Assembly: GCA_014379625.1 (NCBI GenBank)
Contig: JACMLJ010000065.1
Coordinates: 62,001 to 126,000 of the forward strand
Length of the DNA stretch: 64,000 bases
DNA from: Ferruginibacter sp.
GTDB taxonomy: Bacteria; Bacteroidota; Bacteroidia; Chitinophagales; Chitinophagaceae
Reading direction: 5' to 3'
Positions 40,740 to 48,322 of the stretch are shown here, in pieces. How positions within the stretch are numbered: position 1 is the first letter of the stretch; the number at the start of each line of letters is the position of its first letter. The notes under the pieces are model-generated. The model searched no databases. It was not told where the DNA came from and saw nothing but the letters and a program-made list of their open reading frames with translations. The translations under genes were made by a program, and so were the position numbers.

Positions 40740-41322
40740 AGAAGTTGATTGATAGGAAATTAATAATATCAATCATATCCAAATATCCTGATAAACCAAA
40801 TAGTTAATAGTTTCAAATCCAACTATCGCTGAAAAGCAACAAATTATCCAATATCAGTCAACTTCTTATTTATTAAACCAAATGTGTTAACAGCATTTAA
40901 AATATAAATCCATACACTAAAGATTACTATTAAGATTTATCACCCTGTAGGAAAACTATACCAATATCCCAAGTCTATGCCGTAAAAAGCGATGATGACC
41001 AGAAAGACCAAAAAAAACAATATCCGGGTTTATGCCCTAAAAAGCGATGATGACCCAAAAAACCAATCCAATATCCCGGGTTTATGCCGTAAAAAGCGAT
41101 GATAGCCCAAAACCAAAAAGTTTAATATCCTGAGCCTATGCCCTAAAAAGCGATGATGGCCAAAGAAAAACAACACTGAAACCAGGAACAAATTATTACG
41201 GTAATCCATTCCGCCCCGGGAGCGATCCCATCCAGTATCCAAACCTTGAAAAACCAACAAAGTTGATCCCGGATTGCAACTTCCACAAACTATGAAAAAC
41301 TAATAGTTGTGGAAGTTTTTTA
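40740..41322 (+). ncRNA. predicted structured non-coding RNA, copy A (about 580 nt)
   Basis: 5' domain: bases 40740-40754 pair with 40852-40866 in a 15-bp helix (one G-U), followed after a two-base bulge by GGA (40755-40757) / TCC (40847-40849). Inside is a 6-bp hairpin ATAGTT/AACTAT (40800-40826). Then come CCTGTAG, four hairpin repeats (40963-41160), AACACTGAAACC (41172-41183) and a strong terminator ending at about 41322. Copy B keeps the P1 domain almost unchanged despite no coding function, which suggests selection on RNA structure. Not recognised as 6S, tmRNA, RNase P or SRP RNA. Transcription and ends are predictions. Confidence 0.6.
40963..41160 (+). repeat. four tandem hairpin repeats with covarying stems (51-56 bp period)
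   Basis: Units start at 40963, 41019, 41070 and 41124 with AATATCC, then a short stem 5' arm, the constant loop TATGCCsTAAAAAGCGATGAT and the 3' arm, then an A-rich spacer of 12-18 nt. Stem arms are GTC/GAC, GGGTT/GACCC, GGGTT/AGCCC and GCC/GGC: different bases, always pairable. Confidence 0.85.
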
Positions 41323-41325
41323 TTT
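41278..41325 (+). terminator. intrinsic terminator of RNA copy A
   Basis: AACTTCCACAA-ACTAT pairs with ATAGTTGTGGAAGTT (one bulged base), loop GAAAAACTA, then TTTTTATTTT. 15 bp of stem. Confidence 0.92.
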
Positions 41326-41501
41326 TATGAACTGCCCAAAACACCCACTCTACGGCAAACTCGTATAAATACCCGGGCTTTTAACGTAAACATCCCCAGG
41401 CACTTTACCGAAATAATACCAAATAGCCGGTAATTACTGAACCGGCAAAACAGGGCAATTTTGCGCTGGTTTAATATCCGCAACTATCGCATCTTTGCAT
41501 C

Positions 41502-41920
41502 AGAAGTTGATTGATAGGAATCAAAATATCAATCATATCCAAATATCCTGATAAACCAAATAGTTAGTAGTTTCAAATCCAACTATCGCTGAAAAGCAAC
41601 AACATCCAATATCAGTCAACTTCTTTTTAAATTTTATATAAGTGACTGAACAGACAAATGAATAACTTATTCCAATGAAAACCAATATCCGTATCCTGTA
41701 GAAAAGACTAAAAATCCTATCCGAAAGTAAAACCAGCTTATCCAACATCCTTAACTGTTGAACGACAGAAAGACCGACAAACACTGAAACCGGGAATAAC
41801 TAATTTCCGGAGAGCTAAACCTCAACGTTTTTTTGATCCACAACAAAATCGCCTTCGGGTTGATTTAAACACATTACTTCCACTTTTTTTGATCATTCAA
41901 ATAAATGTGGAAGTTTTTTA
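41502..41920 (+). ncRNA. predicted structured non-coding RNA, copy B (about 420 nt)
   Basis: Diverged tandem copy of copy A. P1 is 41502-41516 with 41610-41624 (same 15 bp, same G-U); GGA (41517-41519) pairs with TCC (41605-41607) after the same two-base bulge; the ATAGTT/AACTAT hairpin is kept. Within the loop only a few bases differ from copy A. CCTGTAGAAAA (41695-41705) matches copy A, but the hairpin repeat array is absent. AACACTGAAACC recurs at 41780-41791, and the terminator uses the same ACTTCCAC stem. Confidence 0.6.
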
Positions 41921-41925
41921 TTGGG
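41876..41925 (+). terminator. intrinsic terminator of RNA copy B
   Basis: ACTTCCAC (41876-41883) / GTGGAAGT (41907-41914), then TTTTTTATT. The same 8-bp core as in copy A, but with a larger loop of 23 nt. Confidence 0.8.
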
Positions 41926-42164
41926 GGTATGCTTTGTTGTTTTATTTTACTATACTTCATTCCATTGCAAATCTAAAATAAAAACTGTTGCACCCTGGCC
42001 CCTTCCCTGCTTCCCAAACAGGATATGCCCAAAAGAGATTATTTAAAATAGGCTTTTAATTTCTGCCCTAATTTCTACAACTCATGCCGGCAGGCACTGT
42101 GATTAAGATTTAAGTATCTTTATCACACTATCACTCCGCTACGGTGGAATAATAATATCCCTTC

Positions 42165-42203
42165 GGGCAATATCATTTAGTTAGCCCTGCAACTAAATTG
42201 CCC
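42165..42203. other. bipartite inverted repeat upstream of fbaA
   Basis: GGGCAA/TTGCCC outside and TTTAGTT/AACTAAA inside, 8-nt loop AGCCCTGC, with a 5-nt bulge on one side. Further small inverted repeats flank it (for example GGCTA/TAGCC at 42232-42256). Role unknown. Confidence 0.6.
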
Positions 42204-42383
42204 CGGCAGAGCGTTACTATATTCTATTTTCGGCTAAAGCCTCATTTTTTATAGCCAAAGTACGGGGCAATTAAAACCGTTAATTAAAGGACATTGCTTG
42301 TCGGGATTTGATCCGGAACCGAGGGCAAGGGGCATTTCAAAGTGTGGATTCAAATAACAATTTCATAAAAAGTCAAATTCACT

Positions 42384-42391
42384 TAATTTTG
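42384..42391 (+). promoter_or_regulatory. putative fbaA promoter -7 box (TAATTTTG)
   Basis: Perfect TAnnTTTG 17 bp before the ATG, with a TTTC about 20 bp upstream (42361-42364) as a possible -33. Confidence 0.5.
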
Positions 42392-42407
42392 CACAAAACA
42401 ACCAACT

Positions 42408-43475
42408 ATGAATAAATACAAAGCCGGAGTACTACACGGCGAAGAATTAGAAGCGCTATACAATGATGCAAAGGACAACCAATTTGCAATGCCTGCGGTC
42501 AACTGCATCGGAACAAACTCAATCAACGCGGTGTTAGAAACAGCTGCAAAGGTAAATTCCCCGGTAATTATCCAGTTCAGCAATAGTGGCGCACAGTTTT
42601 ATGCGGGTAAGGGAATGCCCAATGACAAATTGCAGGCAAATATTTCAGGCGGTATTTCGGGGGCATTACATATTCATAATGTTGCAAAATATTATGGCGT
42701 ACCCGTTGTGATCCATACAGATCATGCTGCTAAAAAATGGCTTCCCTGGGTGAGCGGCCTGATTGATGCAGGTGAACAATTTTATAAAGAAAAAGGCCAG
42801 CCACTTTTCAGCTCTCATATGCTTGATTTAAGTGAGGAACCCATTGAAGAAAATATCCAGACTTCTGTAGAATTTTTTAAAAGGATTGAACCATTGGGGA
42901 TGAGTATTGAAATTGAGTTGGGTGTAACGGGTGGTGAAGAAGACGGTGTAGATAACACGGATGTGGAAAATGACAAATTATATACCCAACCGCAGCACGT
43001 GGCCTATTCCTATACTGAATTAAGTAAGGTGGGCAAAATGTTTACAGTAGCCGCAGCTTTTGGCAACGTGCATGGTGTTTACAAACCCGGCAATGTAGAA
43101 CTACGTCCGGAAATTTTGCATAACAGCCAGGTATATATTGAAAAAGAATTAGGAACAGGATCTAAGCCTGTGTACTTTGTGTTTCACGGTGGAAGCGGGT
43201 CTCCGCAGAGCCAGATACGTGAGGCCCTGGGCTACGGCGCTATCAAAATGAATATTGACACAGACATGCAGTGGGCTTTTTGGGAAGGTATTTTAGATAA
43301 TTATAAGAAAAATGAAGCTTATATGCAGGGGCAGTTGGGCAATCCGGAAGGAGCAGATAAACCCAATAAAAAAAATTACGATCCACGGGCATGGTTACGC
43401 AAGGGTGAAGAGAGTTTCATTAAAAGATTGGAAGTGGCATTTGACGATCTGAATTGCATTAACAGGAACGCATAA
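42408..43475 (+). CDS. fbaA: fructose-bisphosphate aldolase, class II
   Basis: 355 residues, the type A class II group. Zinc ligands and phosphate site are visible: VVIHTDHAAKKW, ELGVTGGEEDGVDN, AAAFGNVHGVY, YFVFHGGSGSPQSQIREAL and GAIKMNIDTDMQWAFW. It cleaves fructose-1,6-bisphosphate to two triose phosphates in glycolysis and gluconeogenesis. A terminator follows at 43484-43515; the upstream region is unusual (see the ncRNA loci). Confidence 0.97.
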   Translation: MNKYKAGVLHGEELEALYNDAKDNQFAMPAVNCIGTNSINAVLETAAKVNSPVIIQFSNSGAQFYAGKGMPNDKLQANISGGISGALHIHNVAKYYGVPVVIHTDHAAKKWLPWVSGLIDAGEQFYKEKGQPLFSSHMLDLSEEPIEENIQTSVEFFKRIEPLGMSIEIELGVTGGEEDGVDNTDVENDKLYTQPQHVAYSYTELSKVGKMFTVAAAFGNVHGVYKPGNVELRPEILHNSQVYIEKELGTGSKPVYFVFHGGSGSPQSQIREALGYGAIKMNIDTDMQWAFWEGILDNYKKNEAYMQGQLGNPEGADKPNKKNYDPRAWLRKGEESFIKRLEVAFDDLNCINRNA

Positions 43476-43483
43476 AGTGGCAA

Positions 43484-43516
43484 CATCCCGACACTGGTTC
43501 GGGATGCATTTTTTTA
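43484..43516 (+). terminator. intrinsic terminator of fbaA
   Basis: CATCCCGA (43484-43491) / TCGGGATG (43499-43506) then CATTTTTTTAT. Confidence 0.85.
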
Positions 43517-43756
43517 TCAATTGTATGCCCTTGAGTTTGATCGGCAACGCAGGATAATTTATTTCTTTAGATTTTCCAAAGTATCATTCAACTTCTTTAT
43601 TTTCACAAATGGTTGAGCGTTGCATTTTTTAAACTTCCTGATTTTACCGTTTCCGTTTGGAAAGAATCGGGCAGGGCTTTTTTTAGATTTTTAATTTTAA
43701 AAAGATCCAAAAATCTTTCCCTGTTAAGGTGAATGAATTTTTGCTGAGTCAATCAT

Positions 43757-44668
43757 ATGATCAAAGAAGAAGATTTTGACGCTAATCTTGCCGGTGAGGA
43801 TGGAGAAACGGAGGAGACAAAACGAAGCTGGTTTAAGCGTATAAAAAAAGGTATCCTTACTCCCACAAAAGATAAGGCGGATGCACCGGAAGGATTGTGG
43901 ACCAAGTGCCCTTCCTGCAAATATACCTGTACGGTAAGCGAATTGAGGGAGAATTATTTTGTTTGTTCCAAATGTGATTATCATCACCGAATTGGCAGTG
44001 GTGAATATTTTGATATTCTATTTGATGATTCCCTGTATAAAGAATTATTTGACAATGTAGTGTCTAAAGATTACTTAGGCTTTGTAGACCTTAAGCCCTA
44101 CCACAAGAGATTAGAAGAAACCTATGCAAAAACAGATATTCATGATTCCATCACTGTAGCTCACGGTAAGGTAAATGGAAATGACCTGGTGGTGGCCTGT
44201 ATGGATTTTGAATTTATTGGAGGAAGCCTTGGCAGTGTGATGGGTGAAAAAATTTCCCGTGCCTGCGATTATTGTATCCGGCATAGCATTCCTTTTATGA
44301 TCATCAATAAAAGCGGTGGGGCCCGTATGATGGAGAGCGCTTTTGCATTGATGCAATTAGCTAAAACATCGGGAAAATTATCACAACTTACCGATAACAA
44401 AATTCCTTATATTTCGCTATGCACAGATCCTACTTTTGGCGGAACCACCGCATCTTTTGCGATGCTGGGCGATATCATCTGTGGCGAACCTGGCGCCCTT
44501 ATTGGCTTTGCAGGGCCCCGGGTGATTAAAGAAACCATTAAAAGAGACCTGCCCGAAGGATTTCAGCGAAGCGAGTTTCAACTGGAGCACGGTTTTTTAG
44601 ATTTTATAGTACACCGTAAAGAGCTGAAGGAAAAGATGGCTACTTTACTGGTATTGTTTAAGCAGTAA
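43757..44668 (+). CDS. accD: acetyl-CoA carboxylase carboxyltransferase subunit beta
   Basis: 303 residues. The N-terminal zinc ribbon is present ([10 protein letters not shown] ... [11 protein letters not shown]), followed by the crotonase-like carboxyltransferase core ([60 protein letters not shown]). With AccA it transfers the carboxyl group from biotin to acetyl-CoA, the first committed step of fatty acid synthesis. No acc partner genes are adjacent. Confidence 0.96.
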   Translation: MIKEEDFDANLAGEDGETEETKRSWFKRIKKGILTPTKDKADAPEGLWTKCPSCKYTCTVSELRENYFVCSKCDYHHRIGSGEYFDILFDDSLYKELFDNVVSKDYLGFVDLKPYHKRLEETYAKTDIHDSITVAHGKVNGNDLVVACMDFEFIGGSLGSVMGEKISRACDYCIRHSIPFMIINKSGGARMMESAFALMQLAKTSGKLSQLTDNKIPYISLCTDPTFGGTTASFAMLGDIICGEPGALIGFAGPRVIKETIKRDLPEGFQRSEFQLEHGFLDFIVHRKELKEKMATLLVLFKQ

Positions 44669-44999
44669 ACTACACCTGTTTTTTGAGATTCCCTTTTCGG
44701 GAAAACCGGCTTTATTATTTTGTACCAATGCGGCTATATGAAACTGTTCCCGCATCAAAAACAAAACTGCCTGGTAAAGAAATTATACATTAAATAACCA
44801 CCCATAATTATCTTACATTTAATTCCAGGAGATTCCCTGTTTGCGATAAGCAATTTTCCCGTAGGATAACGCAGAAAAGATACTTAACCCCATCTTACGG
44901 TAAGTGACGATTTATCCGGCTGCAAATGTTTTTACAAAATGGCCATCCGGAGAAATTGCATAGTGGTATAAACCAGTCAATATTTCAAAATATAATCAC
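44669..44999. other. 331-bp intergenic region, no feature recognised
   Basis: One weak hairpin TCCC/GGGA near 44690 might end accD transcription. Otherwise nothing is seen. Confidence 0.4.
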
Positions 45000-46529
45000 A
45001 TGAAAATACACAGATCATTCACCGGGTTATTAGTGCTGATAATATTATTTTTTAATACAGCCAGTGCGCAAAAAAACAAACCGCAACAAAATTTCAAACC
45101 CAGTTTTGAATCGTTCAAAGCATACAGGATACCCGAATGGTTCCGCGATGCAAAGTTCGGTATCTGGTCTCATTGGGGGCCGCAGGCTGTACCACGGCAG
45201 GGAGACTGGTATGCCCGAAATTTGTATATGCAAAATGGACCAAGCTGGGCGAGCAATACCTATAAATATCATTTGCAACACTACGGGCATCCATCAAAGT
45301 TTGGTTATAAAGACATTATCCCATTATGGAAAGCAGAAAAGTGGGACGCCGGGCAGTTGATGGCTTTGTTTAAAAAGGCAGGCGCTAAATATTTTGTGAG
45401 CATGGGTACGCACCACGACAACTTTTTTTTATGGAACTCCAAAATCCACAAATGGAACGCAGTGAAAATGGGGCCTAAAAAAGATATAGTGGGTATCTGG
45501 CAAAAAGCAGCTAAAAAAGAGGGGCTTCGTTTTGGCGTGTCAGAACACCTCGCAGCAAGTTATACCTGGTTCCAGGCCAGTCGCGGCGCGGATACTTCCG
45601 GGACATTAAAAGGAGTTCCTTATGATGGCAATGATCCGCAATACCAGGACCTCTATCATACAAAAGCAGCCCCTGCTGATAAAGGATGGTTAACTAAAAA
45701 CACCGAATGGCAAAAAGAGTGGTTAGCCAGGATAACGGAACTGGTGGATAATTATCATCCCGACTTATTATATTCCGACTGCGCATTTCCGTTTGACTCG
45801 ATCGGCAGGCAAATGGTGGCTCATTTTTATAATAGTAATATGGCAGTTAATAAAGGCAGGTTAGAGGCTGTGTATAATTGCAAACAAGCTTCGCAGGGTA
45901 TGTGGGCAGAGGATTTGGAACGGGGCGTAATGGATAGCATCGCAGCTTTTCCCTGGCAAACAGATACATCCATCGGCGATTGGTTTTACCGCGAAGGTCA
46001 AAAGTATAAATCAGCTTCGGAAATCATACAAATGCTGGTGGATATTGTAAGTAAAAATGGCAACCTGCTGATTAATATCGTTCAGACACCCGAAGGTGAT
46101 ATTGAGGCAGATATGATTAAAACCTTAGATGATATTGGTAAGTGGACTGCCATCAATGGCGAGGGCATTTATGGTAGCCGGCCATGGAAAGTTTATGGTG
46201 AAGGACCTTCGACTGTTCAGAAACAGGAAAAGGGCCAGTTTGCGGGTGTTAAAGATGTACGCAAATATCAACCGTCTGATGTTCGTTTCACTACCAAAAA
46301 CGGCAATTTATATGCTTTTCTTTTAGAAAAACCCGTAACAGATATCAGCCTTAAAACATTGGGCTTATCATCAGCCATAGCGCAAAAAGTTAAATCAGTT
46401 GAAATGCTTGGCTCAACAGAAAAAATAAGCTGGACACAAAATAACGATGCATTGGTAATTACCCAACCTGTAAATATTGCGATAAAACACGTAATGGGTT
46501 TTAAAATAAGTTTTTTACAAAATGAATGA
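45000..46529 (+). CDS. secreted alpha-L-fucosidase (GH29)
   Basis: 509 residues. Signal peptide (MKIHRSFTGLLVLIILFFNTASA). The GH29 barrel starts with WFRDAKFGIWSHWGPQAVP and runs through KYFVSMGTHHDNFFLW and FGVSEHLAASYTWF; the usual nucleophile Asp is in the PDLLYSDCAFPF segment (family form WFDG is changed to YSDC here). GLLINIVQTPEGDIE-like and YGSRPWKVYGEGP segments near the end are typical. It would remove terminal alpha-L-fucose from glycans outside the cytoplasm. No linked fucose-use genes. Confidence 0.92.
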   Translation: MKIHRSFTGLLVLIILFFNTASAQKNKPQQNFKPSFESFKAYRIPEWFRDAKFGIWSHWGPQAVPRQGDWYARNLYMQNGPSWASNTYKYHLQHYGHPSKFGYKDIIPLWKAEKWDAGQLMALFKKAGAKYFVSMGTHHDNFFLWNSKIHKWNAVKMGPKKDIVGIWQKAAKKEGLRFGVSEHLAASYTWFQASRGADTSGTLKGVPYDGNDPQYQDLYHTKAAPADKGWLTKNTEWQKEWLARITELVDNYHPDLLYSDCAFPFDSIGRQMVAHFYNSNMAVNKGRLEAVYNCKQASQGMWAEDLERGVMDSIAAFPWQTDTSIGDWFYREGQKYKSASEIIQMLVDIVSKNGNLLINIVQTPEGDIEADMIKTLDDIGKWTAINGEGIYGSRPWKVYGEGPSTVQKQEKGQFAGVKDVRKYQPSDVRFTTKNGNLYAFLLEKPVTDISLKTLGLSSAIAQKVKSVEMLGSTEKISWTQNNDALVITQPVNIAIKHVMGFKISFLQNE

Positions 46530-46537
46530 ACTGTGAT

Positions 46538-46571
46538 TTCGTAGGATCATGCCGCGGCCTGATCCTACGAA
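46538..46571. promoter_or_regulatory. perfect 12-bp inverted repeat between fucosidase gene and smpB
   Basis: TTCGTAGGATCA (46538-46549) / TGATCCTACGAA (46560-46571), loop TGCCGCGGCC. No T-run follows, so it is not a classic terminator. It lies about 15 bp before the smpB -7 box and could be an operator or RNA structure. Confidence 0.6.
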
Positions 46572-46583
46572 TACGATTAATTG

Positions 46584-46591
46584 TATTTTTG
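46584..46591 (+). promoter_or_regulatory. putative smpB promoter -7 box (TATTTTTG)
   Basis: Perfect TAnnTTTG located inside the open frame upstream of the TTG at 46607; supports a start downstream of it. Confidence 0.5.
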
Positions 46592-46606
46592 CAAAAAAAT
46601 AAAAAA

Positions 46607-47044
46607 TTGGAAATCAGCAACCGCAAGGCATATCACGAATTTTTTTTTGAAGGAAAATACATTGCCGGCCTGGTGCTTGCAGGAACAGAAATTAAAAGTT
46701 TACGGGCAGGCAAGGCCAGTTTCAATGATAGCTATTGTTATTTTGACAAAGGTGAATTGTATGTGAAAAGCCTGCACATATCTGAGTATAGCTTTGGCAC
46801 CTATAATAATCATGAGCCGATGCAGGAGCGAAAATTACTACTGAATAAACGGGAACTCCGCAAACTCGAAGCCAAGACAAAAGAGAAGGGATATTCGATC
46901 ATCCCGCTAAAAATTTTCCTTACGGAAAAAGGATTTTTTAAAATGGAAATAGGCCTGGGCAAAGGTAAAAAGATATATGACAAAAGGGAAAGTATCAAGG
47001 AAAGAGAAACAGACAGGGATATCAAAAGAAAATATGGCATCTAA
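46607..47044 (+). CDS. smpB: SsrA-binding protein SmpB
   Basis: 145 residues. Start chosen at TTG 46607 (LEISNRKAYHEFFFEGKYIA), where SmpB homology begins. The frame is open to 46526, but that part overlaps the fucosidase stop and would contain the promoter box. Motifs GLVLAGTEIKSLRAGKASFNDSY, the core LHISEYSFG, and the C-terminal tail KKIYDKRESIKERETDRDIKR are intact. SmpB carries tmRNA to stalled ribosomes for trans-translation. The ssrA gene is not seen in this window. Confidence 0.95.
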   Translation: MEISNRKAYHEFFFEGKYIAGLVLAGTEIKSLRAGKASFNDSYCYFDKGELYVKSLHISEYSFGTYNNHEPMQERKLLLNKRELRKLEAKTKEKGYSIIPLKIFLTEKGFFKMEIGLGKGKKIYDKRESIKERETDRDIKRKYGI

Positions 47045-47190
47045 ATTGTCCCACCCTCCTGCAACCTTTTGTTTGGTTGTAGGTTAGTGACACAGTGCTA
47101 ACCTCCTGAAAAAAGAATGTACCTTTACCAGGCGGATATATTCGGCGTTGTTTTAAAAACCAGGCATTCCATAAATTTTACACGATTACA

Positions 47191-48165
47191 ATGAACCAGA
47201 AGAATATCAGAATTGAGGTAATGAACTTTCTTGGCCAAAAGATTGATAGCATCATTGAAGAATTTTTAAAAAAGATAGATACCAACTGGCAACCAGCGGA
47301 TTTTTTGCCGGATAGTTCTTCAGAAAATTTTGGTGCAGAGATAAAGGAACTACAGGAGCAATGTAAAGAATTGCCTTACGATTACCTGGCGGTTCTGGTT
47401 GGAGATATCATTACAGAAGAAGCGCTACCTACCTACCAGAGCTGGCTGACGGATGTGGAGGGCATTGATAAAATGGAGCCCCAGGGATGGAGTAAATGGG
47501 TAAGAATGTGGACAGCGGAAGAAAACAGGCATGGTGATCTTCTCAATAAATTTATTTATTTGTCGGGCAGGATCAACATGAAACAAATGGAGATCAGTAC
47601 CCAATACCTGATCGCTGATGGCTTCGATATCGGAACGGGCAGGGATCCTTATAAAAATTTCGTATATACCTCCTTCCAGGAGATCGCTACTAATATCTCT
47701 CATCGACGAACAGCCACCATCGCCAAAACCCATGGTTGCGCCCAACTGTCTAAAATATGCGGCGTAATCGCCTCTGATGAAGCCAGGCATGCCAAAGCCT
47801 ATAAAAGTTTTGTAGCTAAAATATTTGAAATTGATGCCAGTGAAATGATGCTGGCATTTGAAGATATGATGCGTAAAAAGATTGTAATGCCCGCGCATTT
47901 TTTACGCCAGTCGGGCGAAAAGATCGGCCAGGCTTTTGATCATTTCAGCGATGCTGCCCAGCGCCTGGGGGTTTATACCAGTTGGGATTATACCGATATT
48001 TTAGAATCACTAATTAAAGAATGGAATATTGGAAATATCAGCGACTTAAACGGAAAAGCAGAAAAAGCAAGGGACTACCTGATGGCCCTACCCGACCGCT
48101 TTAGAAAAGTAGCAGGCAGAAGCCAGAAAGCGCCGCTTGAATACCAGTTTAACTGGATAAGGTAA
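47191..48165 (+). CDS. acyl-ACP desaturase (soluble di-iron)
   Basis: 324 residues of the plant-type, soluble stearoyl-ACP desaturase family. Both di-iron motifs are present: EENRHG in WTAEENRHGDLL (about 110-120) and DEARHA in VIASDEARHAKAY (about 195-205). It inserts a double bond into acyl-ACP (usually delta-9), giving unsaturated membrane lipids. No signal or membrane segment. It is unrelated to the membrane desaturase at 2390-3433. Confidence 0.92.
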   Translation: MNQKNIRIEVMNFLGQKIDSIIEEFLKKIDTNWQPADFLPDSSSENFGAEIKELQEQCKELPYDYLAVLVGDIITEEALPTYQSWLTDVEGIDKMEPQGWSKWVRMWTAEENRHGDLLNKFIYLSGRINMKQMEISTQYLIADGFDIGTGRDPYKNFVYTSFQEIATNISHRRTATIAKTHGCAQLSKICGVIASDEARHAKAYKSFVAKIFEIDASEMMLAFEDMMRKKIVMPAHFLRQSGEKIGQAFDHFSDAAQRLGVYTSWDYTDILESLIKEWNIGNISDLNGKAEKARDYLMALPDRFRKVAGRSQKAPLEYQFNWIR

Positions 48166-48322
48166 GCCCGCCTGCAAACCAAAGGGGATTCCTGGATCAT
48201 TAAACTGGTTGAAACTTTTCTATCATCATTGCCGGTAAAACTAATGCTTTCCACAGACATCATCTTCAGCAGGGGATGGTGCTTATCAGGGTTTAAGAAT
48301 AACTCCCCTTCATGGGATGAGG

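Larger units (their letters stand above)
40507..42407. other. 1.9-kb region without protein genes; two tandem non-coding RNA loci
   Basis: Region between cbs and fbaA. No convincing protein ORF on either strand. From about 40632 to 41325 and again from about 41391 to 41920 the same order of elements recurs: a shared upstream block (GGGCAATnTTGCGCT), a box CATCTTTG, a 15-bp closing helix around a nearly identical 5' domain, a variable middle, the word AACACTGAAACC, and an ACTTCCAC-type terminator. The 42.0-42.3 kb part holds further inverted repeats. Confidence 0.75.

Noticed and set aside
40963-41160. CRISPR array
   Set aside because: Repeats of about 38 nt vary between units, spacers are only 12-18 nt and A-rich, only four units, and no cas genes are nearby.
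41030-41784. Two minus-strand ORFs (41030-41260 and 41533-41784) as proteins
   Set aside because: The first is a by-product of the hairpin repeats; not all unit spacings are multiples of three (56, 51 and 54), and its translation is low in complexity. The second overlaps RNA copy B on the other strand and resembles no protein.
40632-41925. Retron or diversity-generating element
   Set aside because: No reverse transcriptase gene or target gene within the window, and the paired P1 ends do not show the priming-G layout of msr/msd.
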